DNA from: JBMYRH01 sp049602155
Lineage (GTDB): Bacteria > Myxococcota_A > UBA9042 > PHBI01 > JBMYRH01
Reading direction: 5' to 3'
Assembly (NCBI GenBank): GCA_049602155.1
Contig: JBMYRH010000015.1
Span: 1-64,000, forward strand
DNA length: 64,000 nt
Of the stretch, positions 35,564 to 43,444 are shown piece after piece. The notes under the pieces were generated by a model that worked only from the letters and a program-made list of their open reading frames with translations, made no database searches and was not told the origin of the DNA. The position numbers were made by a program, and so were the translations under genes. Positions within the stretch are counted from its first letter, which is position 1. Every line of letters begins with the position of its first letter.

Positions 35564-35710
35564 GAGGGTCCTGAGGGCACGGTGCGTCAGAGCACCGCGG
35601 TTGGTGAAACGTCGGATCGGAATTACCGCAACCGGCGATGACATGGTAGCCGAGTGACAACGGTCCGTCCCATTACCGTGTTCCACGGGTGAGTTCGGAC
35701 GAGAGTTCTG

Positions 35711-37381
35711 ATGTCCGATAGTCCGCCCAGCACCCCGATCTCTGCCGAGGACTCACGCTCCTCTGCGGCGCTGCGTGCGGAAGAGGTCGCGTCGGCGGGA
35801 TCCGGCTTCCTCCTGATCACGGGCGCCAAGCTCTGGTTCCTCGTATCTGCCACCGTCCTGAACCTGGGCTTGCCCCGCTTTCTCGGTGATACCGCTCAGT
35901 TTGGAGACTTTGGGACGATCAACTCCCTCATCTCGATCCTGAACATGGTGCTCGTGACGGGCGCGCTTCAGGCAGTGTCCAAGCGCGTCAGCGAGCGCCC
36001 TGAGTTCGCTCACGCTGTGCGCCGTAAAGCCATCCGGATTCAGACGCTCTTGGGCGGAGGCCTCTTCGTGGTGCTGATCGTCGGCGCGGACGTGATCTGC
36101 GACGACCTCCTGCGAGATAAGACCCTGGCGCCATACCTGCGCATTGCCGCCGTTGTGACGCTCTCCTACGCCTTCTATGCATCGTTCATCGGGGTGCTCA
36201 ACGGTCTCCGCGCCTTTGCCAGCCAGGCGCTCTTCGATATCGCCTTCGCGACCTTGAAGGTGGTGCTCATCGTGGGGTTGGTGATGTCCGGCTTCGGCGT
36301 CATGGGCGCCTTCGCGGGGTTCGCGGGGGCCGCAGTGTGCGTCACGGTAGGGGCCTGGTGGGTGACGCGAGGCAAAGTGGGCGCGCCCGCTCCGGGGGGC
36401 AGCACTCCGGAGATTCACCTCTTGGGCTTCATGGTTCAGGTCATGGGCTTTGTCTTCGCCATCAACGTCCTGATCCAGGGCGATGTTGTGGTACTGAAGC
36501 GCGCCGCCTTTGAGGCCATTCAGGGCGTGTTGAGTGATGGGATATCCGTGCCTTGGATCGAGCAGGCGCTCCGGGGTGCAGACACCGCGGGAGACCCCAC
36601 ACGCTCGCTCACCGCGGCGCTTGTGGGGCTTTACAGGGCGGCGAAGAACGTCTCCTTACTCCCCTATCAAGGCGTTATCGCGCTGACGTTTGTGATCTTC
36701 CCGCTCCTCTCGCGAGCGACCTTTGAGACCGACCAAGAGTCCACACGACTCTATGTCCGGCACGCCTTGAGGTTGGCTTGGGTGATCGTCGTGGCGATCG
36801 CGACCGTGCTCGCCGCAGGTGGCGAAGGGCTGGCAGTCGTCTTATTCGGCGAGGGATATCAGCTCGCCGGCGGTTCGCTTTTGCCCATGGTCATCGGGAT
36901 GTCTTGCCTCGCGATGATGTACTTGGTCGGGACGGTCTTGATCGCTGCATCACGCCCGCTCGATGCGCTGCTCGTCACGCTCTGTGTCGCGTTCGTCGAG
37001 ATGGCGGTCCTCTACGTCGTGGTGTCCGGGGTGTCGGGCAGCGAGCTGGCGTCTCGGACCTCCTATGTCTCGGCCATCCTCATGCGCGCAGCGTGGACCA
37101 CGGCGATAGCCGGCTTGATAGGGCTCTTATTGGCCGCGTGGCGGCTCCGGGTGCGCGTGAAGGTGCCGCTCCCGATGCGCTCAATCCTCCGCGGTTCGGT
37201 GGCCGCTGTGGTCGCTTTGCTGGTGGTGCAGGGGCTCCCTCAGCTCGGACTTTGGTGGGTTTTCGTGCGCGCTCTGGTAGCTGGAGTAACCTTCGTGGTG
37301 GTGCTGGTGCTCACTCGCGAGATCACGCGAGAAGATTGGGCAGTCATTCGTGGCACTGTGAGCCGTAGGAAGGTGTCATGA
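35711..37381 (+). CDS. Polysaccharide/lipid flippase of the MATE/Wzx (MVF) superfamily
   Basis: A 556-residue integral membrane protein with roughly 12-14 helices after a soluble 30-residue N-terminus. G-F-L-L-I-T-G-A-K-L-W-F-L, L-G-L-P-R-F-L-G and F-G-D-F-G-T-I-N-S match the first helices of oligosaccharide flippases, and L-P-Y-Q-G-V-I-A-L-T-F-V-I-F-P-L sits in the middle as in that superfamily. It probably moves an isoprenoid-linked glycan; substrate unknown. No glycosyltransferase gene is nearby. It overlaps the next lipoprotein gene by ATGA. Confidence 0.85.
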   Translation: MSDSPPSTPISAEDSRSSAALRAEEVASAGSGFLLITGAKLWFLVSATVLNLGLPRFLGDTAQFGDFGTINSLISILNMVLVTGALQAVSKRVSERPEFAHAVRRKAIRIQTLLGGGLFVVLIVGADVICDDLLRDKTLAPYLRIAAVVTLSYAFYASFIGVLNGLRAFASQALFDIAFATLKVVLIVGLVMSGFGVMGAFAGFAGAAVCVTVGAWWVTRGKVGAPAPGGSTPEIHLLGFMVQVMGFVFAINVLIQGDVVVLKRAAFEAIQGVLSDGISVPWIEQALRGADTAGDPTRSLTAALVGLYRAAKNVSLLPYQGVIALTFVIFPLLSRATFETDQESTRLYVRHALRLAWVIVVAIATVLAAGGEGLAVVLFGEGYQLAGGSLLPMVIGMSCLAMMYLVGTVLIAASRPLDALLVTLCVAFVEMAVLYVVVSGVSGSELASRTSYVSAILMRAAWTTAIAGLIGLLLAAWRLRVRVKVPLPMRSILRGSVAAVVALLVVQGLPQLGLWWVFVRALVAGVTFVVVLVLTREITREDWAVIRGTVSRRKVS

Positions 37382-37839
37382 GAGTCTTCATCGCCCTGTC
37401 ATTGAGTGTGTGGATGGTCTTCAGTGCCGTGGGCTGCACGAAGTTTGTGAAGAGCCGCACAGAGGTCCTTCGTGAAGAGGTCGCGCGCTTCAATGACAAT
37501 GTCCGCTGGGGACGGTACCGCACGGCAGCCAAGCAGCTCCCTACCGAGCGCAGAGACATCTGGATCGCGTCGATGGAGCGCGCAGGTCGTGCGTTTCGCA
37601 TCCTTGAATACGAGGTCCGACCGCAGGTCGTCGAGGGTGACCAAGCGATCGTCCTCGTGGACATGGTTTACCATCCGACCAACGATGTGGTCATTCGCCG
37701 CACTCGGCGCCGCCAGGTCTGGAAGAACGCTGGAGGCTGGTACCTCGAATCGGAGCACCAGATCGACGCGAAGCGGGCCGCACCGCCGGACCGGTTCCCT
37801 GAGTTCGGAGAGGGGCCAGCCAGCGTGAGCGCGCGCTAG
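37378..37839 (+). CDS. Lipoprotein coupled to the flippase gene
   Basis: A 153-residue protein with a signal peptide ending in Phe-Ser-Ala-Val-Gly-Cys (Cys19). The remainder is basic, with alternating helix and strand segments such as Y-E-V-R-P-Q-V-V-E-G and V-V-I-R-R-T-R-R-R-Q-V-W, resembling small NTF2-like lipoproteins. That resemblance is only structural impression. Translational coupling to the flippase (4-bp overlap) suggests a shared envelope role. It ends two bases before the convergent next gene. Confidence 0.7.
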   Translation: MRVFIALSLSVWMVFSAVGCTKFVKSRTEVLREEVARFNDNVRWGRYRTAAKQLPTERRDIWIASMERAGRAFRILEYEVRPQVVEGDQAIVLVDMVYHPTNDVVIRRTRRRQVWKNAGGWYLESEHQIDAKRAAPPDRFPEFGEGPASVSAR

Positions 37840-37841
37840 CG

Positions 37842-38450
37842 TCAGTCGTCGTTTGTCTGATCGGAGGGCTTGGCGACCAAGGCCACTTTTCCGTTCTTCA
37901 CGCGGACTGAGTAGCTGACGTCGTCCCAGCCATACTTGTCCTTCTGGGCCTGTCGTTGCTTCGCCAGCTTCTTTTGGAACCGGTCGAAGTCGACGTCGCT
38001 GGATCGGCCGAGCTCTTTCTGTGCTTTCTTCCACGAGTCATAAACGGCCCGCTCGTTCGCTCCGCCCCCGCCTCCGCTGCGCTCTTCTGCGGGCATCGGA
38101 GGTGGGCCCCCCATGTTTTGAAGCGACCCCTTCTCACGCTTGAACCGCCCCTCTTCGATCATCCGCATGATGCGATCCCAATACCGGGCGTAGGTGTTCA
38201 TCCGCTGCCGGATATTGTTGAAGCGAAACTTCACGGCAGTCTTGTGAGAGCTCTCAAGCTTGCTGTTTCGTAAGTCGCGCGCGAGATCGGAACGGATCTT
38301 CTCGGGGGGAATGCGTTCGAGCCCCATAAAGTAGCGATCATACTTCGTTCGAAGTGATTCTAGTCGCTCCCTAAATGTGGCCAGTTCGACCTCTAGAGCT
38401 TTGTTTCTAGCTCGAATACTATCGGCAGTATCGTCGCGCATGGTCCTCAC
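37842..38450 (-). CDS. MXAN_5187-C-like basic coiled protein
   Basis: A 202-residue, strongly basic protein with no signal peptide. Residues 10-60 form a coiled coil leading to Y-D-R-Y-F-M-G-L-E-R-I-P-P-E-K. The core K-F-R-F-N-N-I-R-Q-R-M-N-T-Y-A-R-Y-W-D-R-I-M-R-M-I is then followed by a Gly/Pro linker and a Y-x-x-W-K-K helix. From memory this matches the C-terminal domain named after Myxococcus MXAN_5187, a family mainly of Myxococcota; I could not run a search. Function is unknown. Confidence 0.65.
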   Translation of the reverse strand: MRTMRDDTADSIRARNKALEVELATFRERLESLRTKYDRYFMGLERIPPEKIRSDLARDLRNSKLESSHKTAVKFRFNNIRQRMNTYARYWDRIMRMIEEGRFKREKGSLQNMGGPPPMPAEERSGGGGGANERAVYDSWKKAQKELGRSSDVDFDRFQKKLAKQRQAQKDKYGWDDVSYSVRVKNGKVALVAKPSDQTNDD

Positions 38451-38589
38451 AGGCGTGATCAGTAGATGGCCTCGACGGCGTCTTGGTTGCCGTCATTCTG
38501 CATGAACAGCTGCAGGTCCGCAGTATAGCGTGGGCCGCCCCTCTGTGGGAAGCACGGCGATGAATGGCGCCCCGAGAGCACGTGACGTC

Positions 38590-38618
38590 TTGACACCCTA
38601 GGGTGACCGCATGATGAT
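38590..38618 (+). promoter_or_regulatory. Candidate promoter of the helical-repeat lipoprotein
   Basis: TTGACA (perfect -35) and GATGAT (four of six -10 bases) lie 17 bases apart, with a predicted start about 45 bases before ATG 38670. Confidence 0.5.
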
Positions 38619-38669
38619 TCGGCGGCCTTGACGGCCCCGTCGGCATTCTAACTCGTTGGGAGGAACCCC

Positions 38670-40175
38670 ATGTCGCGCTGGATCTGGCTCATTGTAGTCG
38701 CCTTTGTAGCCCCCCTGTTCGTCGGTTGCGACAGTGAAGTCACTGAAGCTGACCTCGACAAGTGGCGCTACAATGAACGCGGGTTGGCCCGAATGGCTCA
38801 GTTTGTCGCTGATCCGCTCGGCTCGATCGAGATGCGCACGCGCGCTCTAGAGATCGTGGTTGAGAAGAATAACCCGAAGCGCATCCGCAGTATGCTCGAC
38901 GAGACCGCCGCTGAGAACGGGCGTGACGAGATCGTCAAGCAGCTCATCGAGCGCTTGAAAGGGCACTTGGACGCAGGCGACGAGGTGCAAATCGAGGCGA
39001 AGGACGCTCTGATGCTCCTTCATCGGTATGTCTCCGCTCCCGACTATGAAGCGATCCGAAAGAAGGTCGCCGCGTGGGCCTTCAAGGGTGTGACGTGGGA
39101 AGCGTCGGCCGAGGCGGTCAAGAAGGCCGTGGAGGGGCGTGCACTCTCCTCCGGCCAAATCGCGGACCTCGGCGAGTACGGATACGAAGGCGCCGCGATT
39201 ATCCTCAGCCACGGGTTCAACGTCGACAAGATGATCGGTGTCCTGACCGAGACGCGGAACGACAAAGCGACTGGGTTGTTGCTCAAGGGTATGAAGGGGC
39301 GTCACTCCAAGGGTGAGGTCGCCATTCACCACCTCGACGCCATCGCGAAGACGGAGAGCGGCGCGGCCGCCAGCTACCTTCTTGAGATCTACCTCGACGA
39401 GGGCAAGTACGACCTCGACATCCGCATGCCGGCGTTTAACCGCGCGATGGCGTTGATGGATAAGCCTGGCGTGAAGAAGGACCCGGCTGATGTCGCCGAC
39501 AAGCTCTTCAAGCTCATGGCAGGCAAAGACGACCAGGACCGTTGGTTTGGCGCGACGAATATCGTGCAAATCAGCGGCGTGGGGCGGCTCGATGAGATCA
39601 TGAAGGCGTTCAAGGATGACAAGGTCTACAAGGCCTACGGTGACACACACACTGAGAAGTGGATCGTAGACTTCTGCTTGGACGTCTTCGACGGCGGTCA
39701 CGCTGCTGCGGCCACCCCGATCTTCTCGAAGTACTTGGCATACACGCCGCCGAACAAGTCCGGCACGGGTGAGGCTGGAAACCGCATCGCCGCCGCCATC
39801 TCGACGGTGTGCTTGAAGGCACTTCAAGCGAACAGCGCCAAGGGTGCCCTTGGAAAGCTCAGCAAGATCGCGACGCCTGTCTCCTTGGCAGACTTCCTTG
39901 GGGGCGAGTACACGCTCCAAGGCTTGGCGACGAACGCATCTGAAGGCCTCGACATGATGAGCGGCGCGGACAAGGACGCAGCAGCTGGGAAGCTGAGTAA
40001 AGAAGACCTCCCGGACAAGAAGAAGCTCATCAGCCTCGTCCTTGAGTCCGTTGGGGCAACCTACGCGACGGCTGTCGAGGAGCGCTTCGCCGCCTACTTG
40101 GCGTCCAAGGCCCCTGCCAAGCCTGCGGCCCCAGCGAAGCCCGCGGAGCCTGCCGCTGAGAAGAAGGCCGAGTAG
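38670..40175 (+). CDS. Lipoprotein with helical (HEAT-like) repeats and Ala/Pro/Lys tail
   Basis: A 501-residue protein. The signal peptide ends in Leu-Phe-Val-Gly-Cys (Cys19). The body from residue 25 to 460 is almost wholly alpha-helical, with repeating ~35-40-residue helix pairs that include D-x-x-x-R-x-x-A-x-x-x-L-type spacing, as in HEAT-like arrays. The last 25 residues are a K-P-A-A-P-A-K-P-A-E tail, possibly peptidoglycan-spanning. A scaffolding role at the outer membrane is inferred; no enzyme motif is seen. A good GGGAGGA ribosome site lies upstream. Confidence 0.75.
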   Translation: MSRWIWLIVVAFVAPLFVGCDSEVTEADLDKWRYNERGLARMAQFVADPLGSIEMRTRALEIVVEKNNPKRIRSMLDETAAENGRDEIVKQLIERLKGHLDAGDEVQIEAKDALMLLHRYVSAPDYEAIRKKVAAWAFKGVTWEASAEAVKKAVEGRALSSGQIADLGEYGYEGAAIILSHGFNVDKMIGVLTETRNDKATGLLLKGMKGRHSKGEVAIHHLDAIAKTESGAAASYLLEIYLDEGKYDLDIRMPAFNRAMALMDKPGVKKDPADVADKLFKLMAGKDDQDRWFGATNIVQISGVGRLDEIMKAFKDDKVYKAYGDTHTEKWIVDFCLDVFDGGHAAAATPIFSKYLAYTPPNKSGTGEAGNRIAAAISTVCLKALQANSAKGALGKLSKIATPVSLADFLGGEYTLQGLATNASEGLDMMSGADKDAAAGKLSKEDLPDKKKLISLVLESVGATYATAVEERFAAYLASKAPAKPAAPAKPAEPAAEKKAE

Positions 40176-40200
40176 CACGCTTGAAGCAGCCGGCCCTCGC

Positions 40201-41862
40201 TCAGCCGCGGGTTGCCTCACTTGAGCTTGGCAGCAGCTGAATGAGTCGCTCGGTGAGTGACTCAAACGTCGCGCGATCGAGGGCGCTCACGGCGACCGCC
40301 TCAAAGCGGCGACACAGTGGGGCGATCGTCTCTGGCTCGTCGACCTGATCCATCTTGTTGAAGACCACGACGCGGGGCTTGTTCTGCACCCCGAGGTCCT
40401 CCAGGATGGCGTCCACGGACGCCATGCGATCCTCCCAACGCGCAGCAGAGAGATCAACGACGTGGAGCAACACGTCTGCGTGGACGAGCTCCTCGAGGGT
40501 CGCCTTAAAGGCGGTGACGAGGTCCTCGGGCAGATCGCGGATGAACCCGACCGTGTCTGTCAACACCAGCTCTTGTTCATCCGGGAAGCGGAGCCGCCGC
40601 GTTGTGGGGTCCAGTGTGGCGAAGAGCTTGTCCTCCGCGAGGACAGTCGAGCCTGTAAGGGCGTTTAGCAGGGTCGACTTGCCTGCGTTTGTGTAGCCCA
40701 CGATCGCGACCGTCGGGATCCCTGAGCGGTCCCTCCGTCGTCGTCGGCCGCCGCGCTGTTTTGCCAGCCGCTTGATGTCCTTTTGCAGGTGTGTGATTCG
40801 GTTCTGCGCGCGCCGTCGATCGATCTCGAGCTTCGTCTCACCGGGGCCGCGCCCACCGATACCGCCTGTCAGTCGACTCATCGCGGTGTTCTTACCGGCC
40901 AGGCGAGGGAGCATGTACTTGAGCTGGGCGAGCTCCACTTGCAGCTTGCCGTCAGCGGTCGTGGCGCGTTGCGCAAAGATGTCGAGGATCAACTGCGTGC
41001 GATCGATGACCTTAGCCTCGGTGACGTCGGCGATGCTTCGCACTTGCGAAGGGTTCAGATTGCAATCGAACACGATAAGCTCAGCTTCTTGCTGTATCGA
41101 CGCCAAGAGCAGCTCGTCGAGTTTGCCGCGGCCGATAACGTAACGCGGATCGGGTGTGCGTCGCCGCTGCACAATGACCTCCACCAGCGCGATCCCTGCG
41201 GTGCGCGCGAGCTCACGCAGCTCTGCGATGCTCTCGTCTGCGCTGGGTTGATTCGGAGCGCCCGTTGCCAGGTGCACGGCGATCGCCGCGGTGAGCCCTT
41301 CGCCCGACGCTTGCGTCCGTCGATAGGTTGCAAACTGGCCTTCGAGGTCGGCGATGAAGACATCAAAGTCGAGCCGATAGGTGTGAAAGGGGGCCGGGGC
41401 AATGATCTCCCAGAGGGCGCCACTCGGCCCTTTCGGGATCAAATGTGCAAGCTCGATCGTCGTGGGCAGTCCCTCGTCGTTGACCTGTAGGACCGCGATC
41501 ATGTCCAGCTGGAGCTTCGAGAGGTCCGTCAGATCGTCTCGTGAGAGCCGCTCTCCTTGGATGTGGGTGTGCACCAGCCGCAGCCCGCGAAAGCGGCTTC
41601 GCCCTGCACGCTGGCGGCCCAGCTCGGGGAGGAACAGCTTCGTCGTGTCGCCGACTACGACATGGGCGATGCGGCCTCTGCGATCGATAAGGAGCCCAAT
41701 TTGCCGCCTGAGGTCTCGCGATGCGCTGGCGATATATTGGGCGAGCTCAGGGGTGATCACCTGCTCGGGAGAGACCGTGCGCCGATAAATCCGCTGCAGG
41801 CGATCCCGCTGGTTGGCCTTCAATCCGTCGGTATTTCCAGCAATTTGGGTCGCGATACCCAC
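40201..41862 (-). CDS. hflX: GTPase HflX (long form)
   Basis: A 553-residue ribosome-associated GTPase that splits ribosomes under stress in other bacteria. The G domain has G-Y-T-N-A-G-K-S (G1, near residue 388), D-T-V-G-F-I-R-D-L-P (G3) and N-K-M-D (G4). Before it come the HflX N-terminal domain (R-R-T-P-D-P-R-Y-V-I-G-R-G-K) and the linker helix G-G-I-G-G-R-G-P-G-E-T-K-L-E. About 190 extra N-terminal residues make it longer than E. coli HflX (~426). The GTG start lies only one base after AGGAGG, which is unusually close; an in-frame TTG at codon 13 is an alternative. Confidence 0.93.
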   Translation of the reverse strand: MGIATQIAGNTDGLKANQRDRLQRIYRRTVSPEQVITPELAQYIASASRDLRRQIGLLIDRRGRIAHVVVGDTTKLFLPELGRQRAGRSRFRGLRLVHTHIQGERLSRDDLTDLSKLQLDMIAVLQVNDEGLPTTIELAHLIPKGPSGALWEIIAPAPFHTYRLDFDVFIADLEGQFATYRRTQASGEGLTAAIAVHLATGAPNQPSADESIAELRELARTAGIALVEVIVQRRRTPDPRYVIGRGKLDELLLASIQQEAELIVFDCNLNPSQVRSIADVTEAKVIDRTQLILDIFAQRATTADGKLQVELAQLKYMLPRLAGKNTAMSRLTGGIGGRGPGETKLEIDRRRAQNRITHLQKDIKRLAKQRGGRRRRRDRSGIPTVAIVGYTNAGKSTLLNALTGSTVLAEDKLFATLDPTTRRLRFPDEQELVLTDTVGFIRDLPEDLVTAFKATLEELVHADVLLHVVDLSAARWEDRMASVDAILEDLGVQNKPRVVVFNKMDQVDEPETIAPLCRRFEAVAVSALDRATFESLTERLIQLLPSSSEATRG

Positions 41863-42226
41863 ACCTCCTGAGGCCGTCGGAGCATAGGCCCAGCCTCCGG
41901 GCCGAGCAAGACTGGGCTGTGAAGCCCCATGGTTCTATCTAGCGAACGAGCCAGAAGTGCTTGTTTTTAAACAGGTTTACCTTGTGACCGCAACCTTGCT
42001 CGCGGAGCGCCTCTTCGCGACAATGGGCGCGTCGATGGATTTCCGTCTGTCGTTTAGAGAAATTATCCTCTCGAAGTGAACTGCGGATGACAGGCCCTAT
42101 CGCGCAGTGTCCTCAAACTGCTGCCTTGACAGCCTCTCGCATATGTAAGTAAAGCCTACCCGCTTCGCCTCCGATCCAGAGGCGGGGTCATGCCGCGAAA
42201 TACGTTCCGGAACCAGGGAACCACCG
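41863..42226. other. Intergenic region upstream of the barrel/metzincin operon
   Basis: No coding frame is convincing. The region is less GC-rich than its flanks around 41955-42070 and must hold the hflX promoter (minus) and that of the barrel operon (plus). A perfect -35-like TTGACA at 42126 is the only clear element. Confidence 0.5.
42126..42155 (+). promoter_or_regulatory. Weak candidate promoter of the barrel/metzincin operon
   Basis: A perfect TTGACA at 42126-42131 is followed at 14-18 bases only by TAAGTAAAGC, where no hexamer matches the -10 consensus well. It lies about 75 bases before the first start codon. Confidence 0.3.
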
Positions 42227-43393
42227 TTGCGAAACTCAACATTGCTTCAGCCCCTCCACGTCGACCGCGCGATCCTCTCGTTGATCGTGGGTGTCAGCGT
42301 GCTCTTCGCCTCCTCCGTTTCAGCGGCCGAGACCGAAGAGACGACCGCGACGACCGTCACCTCGAGTGATGAGAGCGCGACGGTCTCCACCAGCAGCGAA
42401 GAGGGAGACGAGGCAGACGCCCCTGAGGAGAAGGCTAGCCCGATCTCGGTGCGCCTCTCTGTCAGCACGTCCGTCGGGTTGGGCTCCTTCGTCGCTGGAG
42501 ATCAGCAACAAATCGGCGTCGCAACAGGGTTTTCACCGTCGATCTCGTACAAGCTCGACGGCGGGGTCTCTCTGATGACAGGGATCGGCGGCACTTGGTA
42601 CCAGATCAACGACTACAACACTGCCTTCGAGAATCACCGCTTCCTCTTCAGCGATCTCTACCTACAGGCCGGACATGGTTCGGTTTTCTCCGATGAGGAC
42701 CTCGGACTCACCATCGGCGCAAGCTTCCGGTTGAGCCTTCCAACCTCGCTGTCGGCGCAGTTGCAGAATCGAATCTTGAGCATCCGGCCCATGGTGAACA
42801 TGCGGTGGAGCTTTGGCCCTGTGAGCCTCTCCAGCGCCGTGATGGTCTCGAAGTCGTTCAACACCAACGCCGATACATCCATCAACTGTGAAACCTACGC
42901 AGACCCCTCGCAGTGTCGCGAAGGGCGAGAGGCCGACCCCGCTGCGAGCGCCGATGCGCTCGGCAACCAAGATGGCGGGCCTGGAGTCGGTGGTGGCTTT
43001 GAGAGTGAAGTGCGTGGCGGCGAGGTGTTCATCCCCTCCTCCGGCCTCACTTCCTTCTATGTGGGCTACAACGTCAGCCTCGGTTGGACGATCATCGAGG
43101 GCCTCAACCTCTCCTTCACGACGGCGCTCTACCACCTGTTCGGCTACAAAGCGCTCCCGAAAGATGAGTACTCCTCGGAGTACGCACAGCAAGGACGCAG
43201 CCAGACGGATCGGCTGCTCACGTCGATCGACTTGAGCTACCAGGTCCACAAGAACATCGGGCTCTCTTTAGGGCTCGCCACCGATACGGTCCGACCGTTC
43301 GGTGCGGATGGCACCGATCTGGTCATCCTCGATTTCAAACGCGCTCCCGACAACATCACTAGCTTATCTTTCGGCATCAACGGCTCGCTCTAA
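42227..43393 (+). CDS. Outer-membrane beta-barrel candidate
   Basis: A 388-residue protein starting at TTG 42227 (AGGGA upstream); no in-frame ATG precedes the signal peptide, which ends in Val-Ser-Ala. A Thr/Ser/Glu-rich stretch to residue ~75 is followed by repeated amphipathic strands (V-R-L-S-V-S-T-S-V-G-L-G, Y-V-G-Y-N-V-S-L-G-W, I-G-L-S-L-G-L-A-T) separated by acidic turns, and one Cys pair in a loop near residue 223. This is a typical outer-membrane barrel composition, ending in I-N-G-S-L. It resembles no porin family I can name. It heads an operon with two metzincin lipoproteins; the next start is 51 bases away. Confidence 0.75.
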   Translation: MRNSTLLQPLHVDRAILSLIVGVSVLFASSVSAAETEETTATTVTSSDESATVSTSSEEGDEADAPEEKASPISVRLSVSTSVGLGSFVAGDQQQIGVATGFSPSISYKLDGGVSLMTGIGGTWYQINDYNTAFENHRFLFSDLYLQAGHGSVFSDEDLGLTIGASFRLSLPTSLSAQLQNRILSIRPMVNMRWSFGPVSLSSAVMVSKSFNTNADTSINCETYADPSQCREGREADPAASADALGNQDGGPGVGGGFESEVRGGEVFIPSSGLTSFYVGYNVSLGWTIIEGLNLSFTTALYHLFGYKALPKDEYSSEYAQQGRSQTDRLLTSIDLSYQVHKNIGLSLGLATDTVRPFGADGTDLVILDFKRAPDNITSLSFGINGSL

Positions 43394-43444
43394 GTGCGGG
43401 TCTCTGTCACCCGACCGACTCATCTCCTGGAAGAGGTCAAATCA

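Noticed and set aside
38847..40265. A long antisense open frame (over 470 codons) opposite the helical-repeat lipoprotein gene
   Set aside because: It is the shadow of a high-GC gene: the sense strand has a signal peptide, lipobox, promoter and ribosome site, while the antisense product is Arg/Leu/Val/His-rich without any motif.
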